From an uncultured Pseudomonadota bacterium (GTDB lineage: Bacteria; Pseudomonadota; Alphaproteobacteria; RF32; CAG-239): a stretch of DNA of 64,000 nt. The position numbers were made by a program, and so were the translations under genes. Positions 1 through 7,166 of this stretch are shown here, piece after piece (within the stretch, counting starts at the first letter, position 1; each line of letters begins with the position of its first letter). The notes beneath the pieces are model-generated. The model was given only the letters and a program-made list of their open reading frames with translations. It searched no databases and was not told the origin of the DNA. The stretch covers positions 30,192-94,191 of the forward strand of contig CACWQS010000003.1 of the NCBI GenBank assembly GCA_902763155.1, in the 5' to 3' direction.

Positions 1-122
1 GACTGTGCAATGTTGGCTTGCGTTTTATCGTTGACTTGGAAAAAGCAAAAGAAACCTGCCAAATAGGTAAAGTGCTAAAGGTTTTGGATGTTTTGGGAAT
101 AAATCTGCACACGGAGGAGTAA
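1..122 (+). CDS. HipB-like antitoxin, C-terminal fragment cut by the window edge
   Basis: An open frame running in from the left edge ends with a TAA at 120-122, one base before the hipA start codon. The visible 39 residues include GLRFIVDLEKAKETCQIGK followed by KVLKVLDVLGI. This is the usual C-terminal end of short XRE-family HipB-type antitoxins, which bind the operon operator and inhibit HipA. The helix-turn-helix itself would lie upstream and is not visible. The tight spacing to hipA supports a toxin-antitoxin operon. The family call rests on this short tail and on its neighbour. Confidence 0.6.
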   Translation, partial: LCNVGLRFIVDLEKAKETCQIGKVLKVLDVLGINLHTEE

Positions 123-123
123 T

Positions 124-1353
124 ATGCCGGCATTGGATGTATATTTCTATGGTAAAAAAGTAGGTAAACTGACCGAAAAGAACTCTCGGCTATCTTTCAA
201 ATATAATGAAAATGCCGATACACCGTTGTCGGTCAATCTGCCGTTGCAAAAAGAAGCCTTCAACGACAAACTGACACGCAGTTTCTTTAACAATCTGTTG
301 CCGGAAGAAGGAATTCGTGAAGCCGTGGCTCGTTATAAGCAGGTTTCATCCAATAATCCGTTTGCCTTGTTAAAGGAAATCGGTGGTGAATGTGCCGGTG
401 CGGTTGAACTGTATCCAGAAGGATATATCAAAGAAAATGAACCGTCTGTATTAAAACCGATTAGTCAGGAGAAAATCGCCGAACTATTGAAAAATCAGGC
501 ACAAATACCATTGCTGACCGGTGAGGAAATCCGTTTGTCATTGGCCGGAGCGCAGCAAAAGATTGCCTTGGCGATTATTCCGGAAGGTTCGGATAACTAC
601 TATCTGCCGCGGGGAGACTACATTTCAACGCATATTATCAAGCCGCAAAATCCGTATTTTGAGGACATTATTTATAATGAGCATTTTTGTATGTCTCTGG
701 CACAACAAATCGGTTTGCCGACAGCAACATCATTTATAAAGGATTTTGCCGGAGAATTCGGATATGTGGTAAAACGGTTTGACCGCGAAACAGATAGTAC
801 AATGCAATCGGGCTTAAAACGCATACATCAGGAAGATTTCTGCCAAGCCCTGTGCCTGCCGGATAAAAAGTATCAAAAAGAAGGCGGGCCGAGCATCAAA
901 CAATGCTATAAATTTATTGCTACGGCAGATTTTAGCCGCAAGGCCGATGCTTTGATGCAGTTTTTGAAAACGATAGTGTTTAACTTTATCATCGGAAATT
1001 CCGATGCGCACGGTAAAAATTTCTCTTTTCTGCACAAACAAGGGAGATACGAACTTTCGCCTTTGTATGATTTGGTATCAACAGCGGTATATCCGGCACT
1101 TTCGCCGAATTTGGCGATGTCCGTCGGCGGTGAATATAATCCGAACCAGATACACCGCAGTCATTTTAAGGATATGGCGAAGGATTTGGACATTAAACCG
1201 GCAATGATTGAGAAAATTATTGATGAAATGTCGGCGAAGATATCGGCAGCATTACCGGAGATTGAAAAGCAGTTTGCGGATAGCGGCGACAAACGAAAGA
1301 TAACAGAACAAATAAAAGCCGTTATAACGCAGAGAATTTCGCAAATATCATAG
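124..1353 (+). CDS. hipA: HipA-type serine/threonine kinase toxin
   Basis: A 409-residue protein with the two-part HipA layout: an N-terminal HipA_N (couple) domain over roughly the first 110 residues and a C-terminal kinase-like HipA_C domain. The glycine-rich ATP-binding segment is represented by LSLAGAQQKIAL near residue 138. The catalytic N-x-D-x-H-x-K-N loop is present as NSDAHGKN at residues 292-299, followed by the metal-site motif LYDLVS. HipA toxins phosphorylate translation factors or tRNA synthetases (GltX in E. coli) and induce dormancy; the target here is unknown. The start is well supported by GGAGG six bases upstream, and the gene follows the HipB-like frame directly. All recognisable catalytic motifs are intact. 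Confidence 0.9.
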   Translation: MPALDVYFYGKKVGKLTEKNSRLSFKYNENADTPLSVNLPLQKEAFNDKLTRSFFNNLLPEEGIREAVARYKQVSSNNPFALLKEIGGECAGAVELYPEGYIKENEPSVLKPISQEKIAELLKNQAQIPLLTGEEIRLSLAGAQQKIALAIIPEGSDNYYLPRGDYISTHIIKPQNPYFEDIIYNEHFCMSLAQQIGLPTATSFIKDFAGEFGYVVKRFDRETDSTMQSGLKRIHQEDFCQALCLPDKKYQKEGGPSIKQCYKFIATADFSRKADALMQFLKTIVFNFIIGNSDAHGKNFSFLHKQGRYELSPLYDLVSTAVYPALSPNLAMSVGGEYNPNQIHRSHFKDMAKDLDIKPAMIEKIIDEMSAKISAALPEIEKQFADSGDKRKITEQIKAVITQRISQIS

Positions 1354-1370
1354 GGCAAAAGTCCAAAAGT

Positions 1371-1394
1371 AAAGGAGGCTTTGTAGCCTCCTTT
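1371..1394. terminator. Hairpin between convergent genes
   Basis: A perfect inverted repeat, AAAGGAGGCT and AGCCTCCTTT around a four-base loop, lies between hipA and the next gene on the opposite strand. Neither side has a long T-run; the minus-strand side is slightly more T-rich. It probably ends transcription from both directions. Confidence 0.5.
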
Positions 1395-1414
1395 GGTTTG
1401 TGGGCAGAAAAAGA

Positions 1415-1969
1415 TTACACTTGTTCATATCTCGGAGTTTCAGCCGCAGCGGCATTTTGTGCTTCAATCAATTCATCAAGACTGATATCAATTAAATCTC
1501 TTGCTGCTTCAAAAGTGCGACGTTCCGCTTCTTTCTTTTTTGCTGCCGCTGCTTCACGTTGCTGACGCTTCTTTTCACGGCGTTTTGCACTGTTGACCTT
1601 CTTACGGGCTTCGGCTTTCTCAACTTCTTCGCCCAAGAACTTCGTGATTTCCTCATCAAATTCGCCATTTACCACTTCAGTATAAATGTCTGACAAGAAG
1701 TTCAATTTATCTCTTGTATCTAACAGTGAAAGAGCATAACGAGCAATTCTTTTGCCACCAAGACGGAGCGTAAAGATTGACTGGCTATCAGTATCAACAA
1801 TCAACTTGTTCATACGATTTTGTTTATTCCAACTATCTTTCTTGAAGTTACGCATGTTGTCATCCAAAAGGTTCAGAATGCGTTTTTTGCAAGTATCGTA
1901 GTTGAGTTTTCCTTCATCTTGATATGTTTCAATCTTGACTGCGTTAAATTTTGCTAATGCGTTTTTCAT
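1415..1969 (-). CDS. Hypothetical protein with charged coiled-coil C-terminus
   Basis: A 184-residue protein I do not recognise. The N-terminal 120 residues look globular. From about residue 118 to 155 the sequence is a dense lysine, arginine, glutamate and alanine stretch likely to form a long helix or coiled coil, ending in an acidic tail. The start is supported by GAAAGGAA about six bases upstream, the same leader seen before the two genes upstream on this strand. It is the last gene of a minus-strand cluster within the accessory region. No catalytic motif is visible, and no function is proposed. Confidence 0.65.
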   Translation of the reverse strand: MKNALAKFNAVKIETYQDEGKLNYDTCKKRILNLLDDNMRNFKKDSWNKQNRMNKLIVDTDSQSIFTLRLGGKRIARYALSLLDTRDKLNFLSDIYTEVVNGEFDEEITKFLGEEVEKAEARKKVNSAKRREKKRQQREAAAAKKKEAERRTFEAARDLIDISLDELIEAQNAAAAETPRYEQV

Positions 1970-2031
1970 TTTAAGTTTCCTTTCTTAAATAAAATTGTTG
2001 TTTGATTAAAATTGTTGTTAAATGTTGTGTT

Positions 2032-2505
2032 TTAGCAATGACTAACAATGACATAAACCAAGTCATCATCGGCAAACGGACATTTTTCATCTTCGGTGTA
2101 ATGAAAGCCATAGTCGGCAGTTATAAAGGCGTAGATATAGTCACCGGCTTTTTCTACAACGTCTTTATACTTCATGATTTCGCCTAACTCTTCAGGACCT
2201 CTTTGATATCCTGTGACGCAATAATCAAATTGAGCCGAAGTTTTTTCATAAACTGCACCATCGTCACCGATTTTTAGATGATTTGCATCCATAAATGCAG
2301 ATAACACTTCATCAAAGTTGTCGTTATTTTCTTCTACAAGAGCGGTGATTTCATCTTTGTTATATGCCACCATTTCATCTTGATTGGTATAGACTTGTTC
2401 CCATTTCCCTATGGTTACTTCGTCCCCATCATCATAGGTCAATGCCTCTCTTAATAAATCCCTGAAGGGATGGTCTTTTGTTCTTGCTACCACTATAGTA
2501 TGCAT
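2032..2505 (-). CDS. Hypothetical acidic protein
   Basis: A 157-residue acidic protein, unrecognised. It starts MHTIVVARTKDHPF and is rich in Asp and Glu, especially near EENNDNFDEV and in the C-terminal third. There is no signal peptide, membrane segment or known motif. GAAAGGAA sits shortly before the ATG, matching the leaders of its two neighbours, which suggests one regulatory unit. Small acidic proteins on mobile elements are sometimes anti-restriction or DNA-mimic proteins, but nothing here shows that. Confidence 0.65.
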   Translation of the reverse strand: MHTIVVARTKDHPFRDLLREALTYDDGDEVTIGKWEQVYTNQDEMVAYNKDEITALVEENNDNFDEVLSAFMDANHLKIGDDGAVYEKTSAQFDYCVTGYQRGPEELGEIMKYKDVVEKAGDYIYAFITADYGFHYTEDEKCPFADDDLVYVIVSHC

Positions 2506-2642
2506 GTTATTTTTCCTTTCAAAAAAGTTAAGTTGTTAAAGTTAAAAAGGCACAATAATTCTGTTATCGGAATTGCAGATATCATCTGCCAAACCAATGA
2601 TTAAATCGGTTGTTGTTAGGGGTTAATCGGAACGGTTAGCGA

Positions 2643-2750
2643 TTAGTGTGCTAAACGTGCCATCCAAATATGGTTCTCCATTTTGGAAACTTGTTTCTTT
2701 AAGCGGAACAATTTCCATTGAAGACATATTTTGTTGTAAAGTTTTATCAT
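2643..2750 (-). CDS. Possible 35-residue small protein
   Basis: A short open frame beginning MIKLYNKICLQWKLFRLKKQ. It is basic and has no known motif. Support comes from its leader: GAAAGGAAG lies directly before the ATG, and the preceding AACAAC resembles the sequence before the gene at 1969. All three genes of this cluster share the GAAAGGAA leader at nearly the same distance. A structured leader lies just upstream. It may be a real small protein or a leader peptide for the genes downstream. Confidence 0.45.
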   Translation of the reverse strand: MIKLYNKICLQWKLFRLKKQVSKMENHIWMARLAH

Positions 2751-2775
2751 TTTAGTCTTCCTTTCTTGTTGTTTG

Positions 2776-2835
2776 GGTATAAATCCCCTGTATGGAAAAA
2801 CAGGCATCCCTTTTTACCATTGAGTTTTTTATACC
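2776..2835 (-). promoter_or_regulatory. Structured leader with alternative hairpins
   Basis: An outer inverted repeat, GGTATAAA and TTTATACC, encloses about 44 bases. Inside it, CCTGT pairs with ACAGG, while an alternative pairing joins TGGAAAAA with TTTTTACCA. Mutually exclusive stems upstream of a short frame are typical of an attenuator or RNA-level switch, but covariation cannot be tested here. The surrounding gap (2506-3068) otherwise holds the small frame at 2643-2750 and the repeat at 2951-2990. Confidence 0.35.
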
Positions 2836-2950
2836 TAATGATTTTGTTATTTTTTTCTGGCGGTATCATCGCCTTACAATCATAGTATCAAATTTAAAAT
2901 CACGCTTGTAAAGCATTATTTTGAGGTCAAAATTGGCTGAAAGTCATTTT

Positions 2951-2990
2951 GGATGTATATTGATGTAAATGGATGTAAAACGATGTAATT
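2951..2990. repeat. Four tandem 10-base repeats (GATGTA core)
   Basis: Four consecutive 10-base units carry GATGTA at the same position: GGATGTATAT, TGATGTAAAT, GGATGTAAAA and CGATGTAATT. A period of one DNA turn places all four cores on the same helix face, as expected of a multi-subunit binding site. It lies upstream of the minus-strand cluster and close to the end of the gene at 3069. Confidence 0.7.
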
Positions 2991-3068
2991 TTTCTGCATC
3001 GTCAAATGTTAATTTTTGAAATTTTCCGTTATATTTTCCTCAAATTTGCCGAGAATCGTGAAAAATCT

Positions 3069-4826
3069 CTATTCCGAACCATCTGTTTCGGTGTCTTTTT
3101 GAGCATACTTTTCACGTAGTTTTTTCAATAAATCCCAATCCTGCAAATTGTACGCATCCAAAGCATCTTTCGGGTATGAAATGGATTTGCCTTGTCCCAC
3201 ATAAGGAATAGATTCTCGGGTAATCCGCTGCTTATCAGCCATACGCTTTTTAGCCAGATTATCTTTAGACATTCCAAGATACGATGCTGCATACTTTGGT
3301 TTCAAAAATCCGCTTTCACAGGCAATCTTGTATGCTTGCATATCTTTATCCATAACATTTTCAGAATTATCGCTATCATCAATAACAAGCCCATTTGCTA
3401 TCGCTATTTTATTTAGTCCACTTTCTTGCAAAGATTGTACAAATGTATTGATAGAATCTCGCATTGCTTGTTTAGGAGCCATTGCAAAAGCAAGGCCATC
3501 AATAACCGTTCCTTTATTAAAATAAGTGTTTTCAATAACAAACGGTGTTGTAATCGCTATATTATGAATGCTAAACAGCGTATTTGCATCTTTAGATAAG
3601 TTCGTAAATTTTAAGTTTCCATTTATTATGGTATTGATGATTGCCACCTTGCCATAATGATATCCTTTCATTTCTGTAATGTTCGTCATTTCAAAAATGC
3701 TATATGGCTTGAAAACTGAATCTCTTATTTCAATATCGCAAGGCAAATATGGTACTTCAGGGTTTTTACCAAAAATCACTTTTCCAAAGAATGTGCAATT
3801 ATAAAAGCGTATAAGTGTTGATAAGAAGCAATTTTTAACTCTAAACGACTTACTAAATGTGCAGTCTTTGAAAAAGATATTGTGTTTTGTGTCTGTTACA
3901 CTATCAAGTATAAAACCTTTTTCAAAGTAGCATAGATTAAACCCTATGTACTCAAAATCCCAACGATTATACTGAATTGCCGATTGAATAACATTCATTG
4001 CATCGTCATTATTAAAGTTTATATTTTGGAACAAAATGCTCTTGTTTGTTATTTTTATTTGATTGTCTGGCAAAGGTTCAAATGTGGCGTATGTTATATT
4101 ATCTATTGTGATATTATCAAGCGGCGGAATATATTGCTCATCATCAGAGATTAAATAGTAAGACAATTTGAAGAAATCAAATATTTTCTCGTGTAGTTCA
4201 GTTGGAATAGATGGTAACATTGTCCAATTCTGGGAGAAAATTACCTCAAGATGAAGCAGTCTTCTTAAATCCTCAAAAAAACGGTTTTCTTCAGGTATTT
4301 CTGCATCATCTTTATATTCAGAACAGTATAAAAAGAAAAGTTCTTTTCCATCATCATTATGTTCCATAAAATGCTTAAGAGGTTCATTACTAACTATCTT
4401 TTGTAGCAAATCCCTTGAAAATGATTTATTATGTAATATGCAACTAATTATTCTATTGCGCTTCTTAAAAGTTCGTATCATTTCCAAAAATGAGATTTCT
4501 CCCTTAAAAAGCCTTCTTAAAAACAATTGTAGATTACTATCTGACAGTTGTACTGGGATAATAACAGCATCATATCCGAATACAGCACGCAGAACGATTA
4601 TAAATTTTCGGTATAAAACATCTAACAATGAATGCAAATCTCTGCATTGTCTTTTTAATGAATCTGCCGAGTTGAGCATATTTTCTATATGATTTTTAAG
4701 TAAATGCGGAAATACTTGCTGATGAGTAAATTGAATATCATCGTATTTGCTTTTTCTTCCATAAAAGACATAATTGGAAAGTTCTTGCTTTGTAGCAGTA
4801 TCATTCTCATCAAATGGGTTTCTCAT
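3069..4826 (-). CDS. Large hypothetical protein with beta-helix-like middle and C-terminal excisionase-like HTH
   Basis: A 586-residue protein that I do not recognise as a whole. Residues of roughly 260-440 contain repeated short hydrophobic and aromatic strands (FKDCTFSKSFRVKNCFL and similar), suggesting a pentapeptide-like or beta-helix fold. The last 80 residues resemble an HTH_17/AlpA-type DNA-binding domain: FLKPKYAASYLGMSKDNLAK, then PYVGQGKSISYPKDALDAY. Translation probably starts at the ATG at 4826, which has GAGG eight bases upstream; an upstream TTG at 4868 would add 14 residues without a Shine-Dalgarno sequence. It may sense or shield something through the beta-helix and act on DNA through the HTH. 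Confidence 0.75.
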   Translation of the reverse strand: MRNPFDENDTATKQELSNYVFYGRKSKYDDIQFTHQQVFPHLLKNHIENMLNSADSLKRQCRDLHSLLDVLYRKFIIVLRAVFGYDAVIIPVQLSDSNLQLFLRRLFKGEISFLEMIRTFKKRNRIISCILHNKSFSRDLLQKIVSNEPLKHFMEHNDDGKELFFLYCSEYKDDAEIPEENRFFEDLRRLLHLEVIFSQNWTMLPSIPTELHEKIFDFFKLSYYLISDDEQYIPPLDNITIDNITYATFEPLPDNQIKITNKSILFQNINFNNDDAMNVIQSAIQYNRWDFEYIGFNLCYFEKGFILDSVTDTKHNIFFKDCTFSKSFRVKNCFLSTLIRFYNCTFFGKVIFGKNPEVPYLPCDIEIRDSVFKPYSIFEMTNITEMKGYHYGKVAIINTIINGNLKFTNLSKDANTLFSIHNIAITTPFVIENTYFNKGTVIDGLAFAMAPKQAMRDSINTFVQSLQESGLNKIAIANGLVIDDSDNSENVMDKDMQAYKIACESGFLKPKYAASYLGMSKDNLAKKRMADKQRITRESIPYVGQGKSISYPKDALDAYNLQDWDLLKKLREKYAQKDTETDGSE

Positions 4827-4932
4827 TAGCACATCCTCATACAATGTTTTCTGTATCATAAAACCCAAATGTTAAATAATTGGCTAATAAGTGTTACAAA
4901 GTGTTAAAAGAGCAAAGTGCTTATTTAAGACA

Positions 4933-5532
4933 TTATGCCAATCCAGTGCGTTTCAGAAAGCGATTAAGAGTCATACGCTGCACACCGAGAATGCGTGCAA
5001 TTTGTGTCTTTTTTACCCCTTTAGCAAGCAAGTTTTCTATTGTTTTGGCATTCTTTGCCAGTTTAAGTTTTTTGGCTTCTGCACCCATCGGACGACCTAA
5101 ACGGACACCTGCAGCCCGACAATTATCCAAAGAGGATTTTGTGCGTTGTGAAATCAAATTGCGTTCAATCTGCGCCGAAAGTCCGAAGGCAAAAGCCAAC
5201 ACCTGTGATTGAATATCATTACCGAGATGATAGTTTTCTTTAATTGTGATAACCTGACAGTCCTTGGATAAGCAGGTCTCTAAAATTCCCATAACTTCTA
5301 ACAAAGAACGCCCAAGTCGTGAGATTTCAGTAGCAATCAATACATCATTTTCTTGTAATTCTTCTAATAATGCTCCGAGTTTGCGCTTTTTTAGGGACTT
5401 TCGGGATGAAATGGTTTCTTCCACCCAGCGGTCAATAACAAGCCCGTTCTTATTGGCATATTCTTGTATCTCGTGCCTTTGGTGCGAAGTTTGTTGCTTT
5501 TGTGTACTGCAACGAATATAAGCGATAATCAT
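4933..5532 (-). CDS. Serine recombinase, resolvase/invertase family (copy 1)
   Basis: A 199-residue small serine recombinase. The N-terminal catalytic domain begins IIAYIRCSTQKQ with the nucleophile Ser9, followed by the conserved arginine block EISRLGRSLLEV. A connecting helix and a Hin-type C-terminal HTH (KKTQIARILGVQRMTLNRFL) complete the protein. Length and layout match DNA invertases and resolvases of the Pin/Hin/Tn3 class. AAGGAG sits well placed before the ATG. A close paralogue lies 790 bases away in the same orientation, with a SLOG-like gene on the other strand between them. It could resolve or invert DNA within the element. Confidence 0.9.
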   Translation of the reverse strand: MIIAYIRCSTQKQQTSHQRHEIQEYANKNGLVIDRWVEETISSRKSLKKRKLGALLEELQENDVLIATEISRLGRSLLEVMGILETCLSKDCQVITIKENYHLGNDIQSQVLAFAFGLSAQIERNLISQRTKSSLDNCRAAGVRLGRPMGAEAKKLKLAKNAKTIENLLAKGVKKTQIARILGVQRMTLNRFLKRTGLA

Positions 5533-5548
5533 ATTTTCTCCTTTTGAA

Positions 5549-5560
5549 ATATTTATCAGG
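5549..5560 (-). promoter_or_regulatory. Element-specific motif CCTGATAAATAT (copy 1)
   Basis: The exact 12-mer CCTGATAAATAT, read towards recombinase copy 1, lies 16 bases before its ATG. Identical copies precede the winged-helix gene and the first ankyrin gene. It may be an extended -10 element (TGATAAAT) or an operator. Confidence 0.4.
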
Positions 5561-5577
5561 AGAAATCAAAGATTTAC

Positions 5578-5640
5578 GTTCAAAAAAGTGTGCTTTTTTA
5601 ACCAACATTAAAATCAACCACTTTTTTGCGATTTTTGAAC
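5578..5640. repeat. Nested inverted repeats upstream of recombinase copy 1
   Basis: AAAAAAGTG (5582) pairs with CACTTTTTT (5619), and GTTCAAAAA (5578) pairs with TTTTTGAAC (5632). The block sits between the divergently oriented recombinase and SLOG-like genes. CACTTTTT recurs upstream of recombinase copy 2 (about 7009 and 7089), so these could be recombinase binding sites. Confidence 0.45.
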
Positions 5641-5705
5641 CGAATTGTTTTGCCGTAAATAAGGGTTATATTATTTAAGTAACATAGGAAACATAAGGAG
5701 TTTCA

Positions 5706-5723
5706 ATGGGTTTGCCGACGTGA
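5706..5723 (+). other. Possible five-codon leader peptide
   Basis: AAGGAG is followed at ideal distance by ATG GGT TTG CCG ACG TGA. This very strong start site encodes only MGLPT and lies about 90 bases before the SLOG-like gene. It could be a leader peptide or the remains of a truncated gene. Confidence 0.25.
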
Positions 5724-5814
5724 ATTAAGCGGACTTCCTCGGTGCTAAAATCAAATGAACGTAATTGTTCATTTGTGTTCAGATGATTCCAAAATAATTT
5801 GTAGGAAGTTGAAG

Positions 5815-6318
5815 ATGGGTAAGACCTGTGCGTTTTTAGGCAATAACTACGATAAATTTCTGGATATTAACTTGGGGCATCGCACGCCGCCTAACCTTAA
5901 AGCACGCATAAGGGAAGAAGTAATCAACTTGATAGAAAATGAAGACGTTGATACTTTTCTGGTCGGCGAGAAAGGCGGCTATGAAATTGATGCCTACGAT
6001 GTTGTTTTAGATGTTCAGAAGGAATATCCGCAAATTCGCATTTATTTGGTAATATCGCAAATGACAGACCTGCACGAAATGGGTGACATTTATCGGGAAA
6101 ATTGGACTATACGCCGTGGTTTTGATGACTTTATTTTGCCGCCAAAATGTGAACTTGGCTACAAAAGGCTGTGTATCGTATATCGGAACCGCTATATCAT
6201 AGAAAATACCAACTTTATCATCGCCTATAACAAGCGTGAAGGCAAAGCCTATGAGTTCTGTAAAGCCGCCAAAGGCAAAGGTGTCAAAGTGATTGAATTG
6301 GCGGAAAAACAAGACTAA
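5815..6318 (+). CDS. SLOG-superfamily (DUF1273/YpsA-like) protein
   Basis: A 167-residue protein resembling the SLOG/DUF1273 group: it opens with GKTCAFLGN, has FLVGEKGGYEIDAYD in the middle and a C-terminal VYRNRYIIENTNFIIAYNK, matching the Rossmann-like nucleotide-binding layout of that superfamily. SLOG proteins are thought to bind or process nucleotides and often occur in mobile-element conflict systems. The ATG at 5815 is chosen because AGGA lies eight bases upstream and the family usually begins close to GKTCAFLG; an in-frame ATG at 5755 would add 20 residues. It sits between the two serine recombinases on the opposite strand. Family call moderate; function unknown. Confidence 0.65.
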   Translation: MGKTCAFLGNNYDKFLDINLGHRTPPNLKARIREEVINLIENEDVDTFLVGEKGGYEIDAYDVVLDVQKEYPQIRIYLVISQMTDLHEMGDIYRENWTIRRGFDDFILPPKCELGYKRLCIVYRNRYIIENTNFIIAYNKREGKAYEFCKAAKGKGVKVIELAEKQD

Positions 6319-6321
6319 TTA

Positions 6322-6921
6322 TTATGCAGCAGCATTTTGCTGTATAAAGCGTCTGATTGTGCTTCTATCAACTCTAAACATTCGTGCAATTTGAGCCTTT
6401 GGAACATTCTGCTCGGCCAGCAAAAGTATTTTATCCTTATTCTTTTTCAGGTCGTGGAATGCACTTTTGCGACCAAACGGACGACCTAAATGTTTGCCAT
6501 CAGCCTTAATACGAGCAAGACTTTCCTTTGTCCTCTGGCTGATTAACTGCCTTTCTATCTCACTTGCGAGCGAAAAAGCAAACGCCAACACTTTTGATTG
6601 GATGTCTGCACCGAGTTTATACTTTTCCTTCAGGCACCAAACCTGACAATCCTTTTCCAAGCAATTTTGAAGAATCCCCATAACTTCTAACATATTACGT
6701 CCGACCCTTGAAAGTTCGGTAGTAATTAAGATATCCTGCGCTTTTAATTTCTTAATAAGTTTACCTAATTTACGATTTTTTAGTTCTACACGGGAAGAAA
6801 TCGTTTCTTCTACCCATTTATCAATCTTTAATCCGTTGGCTGACGCATAGTTTTCTATCACAAATTTTTGATTTTCAACAGTTTGAGCCTGTGTGCTCAC
6901 ACGAACATATCCATATATCAT
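6322..6921 (-). CDS. Serine recombinase, resolvase/invertase family (copy 2)
   Basis: A 199-residue paralogue of copy 1, clearly related along its whole length. The catalytic motif is MIYGYVRVSTQAQ with Ser9, then ELSRVGRNMLEV, and the C-terminal HTH is KAQIARMFRVDRSTIRRFI. The ATG at 6921 has AAGGA six bases upstream; an in-frame TTG two codons earlier is less likely. The gene points away from the BREX operon, and the shared gap contains two inverted copies of a 14-base palindrome. This makes it the prime candidate to act on that site. Its stop lies three bases beyond that of the convergent SLOG-like gene. Confidence 0.9.
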   Translation of the reverse strand: MIYGYVRVSTQAQTVENQKFVIENYASANGLKIDKWVEETISSRVELKNRKLGKLIKKLKAQDILITTELSRVGRNMLEVMGILQNCLEKDCQVWCLKEKYKLGADIQSKVLAFAFSLASEIERQLISQRTKESLARIKADGKHLGRPFGRKSAFHDLKKNKDKILLLAEQNVPKAQIARMFRVDRSTIRRFIQQNAAA

Positions 6922-6977
6922 ATTCAATCCTTTTTAGTTATTTATTATCGGATTGAATAAAAATAACAGATTAAAGA

Positions 6978-7011
6978 GTGGTGCAATTAAATCACCATTT
7001 AATTGTATCAC
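6978..7011. repeat. Inverted repeat, left copy of TAAATCACCATTTA
   Basis: CAATTAAAT and ATTTAATTG flank CACC perfectly (9+4+9), and outer bases extend the pairing imperfectly to GTG and CAC. The central TAAATCACCATTTA (6988-7001) recurs in reverse orientation at 7134-7147. The non-palindromic CACC centre gives each copy a direction. Confidence 0.7.
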
Positions 7012-7093
7012 TTTTTGCATCATAAACCCAAAATGCTGAATTGCAACCAAAATCTTTCTGTAATACAACAAAATAAAGTAATTCTGCCACTTT

Positions 7094-7122
7094 TTGACAT
7101 ATCTACTGGAAATATCTAAAAA
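7094..7122 (+). promoter_or_regulatory. Candidate BREX operon promoter
   Basis: A perfect -35 TTGACA (7094-7099) is followed after 17 bases by a weak -10, TAAAAA (7117-7122). Transcription would begin just before the palindrome at 7132-7149, about 40 bases before the brxA start codon. It is the best sigma-70-like promoter in the gap and lies between the two inverted 14-base repeats. Confidence 0.55.
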
Positions 7123-7131
7123 AATGGGTGG

Positions 7132-7149
7132 GCTAAATGGTGATTTAGC
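7132..7149. repeat. Inverted repeat, right copy (operator or crossover site)
   Basis: GCTAAAT and ATTTAGC flank GGTG perfectly. TAAATGGTGATTTA (7134-7147) is the exact reverse complement of the left copy. Placed around the expected transcription start of the BREX operon, it could be a repressor operator or one end of an invertible segment. Confidence 0.7.
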
Positions 7150-7166
7150 ACGCTTTGAGGTAATTT

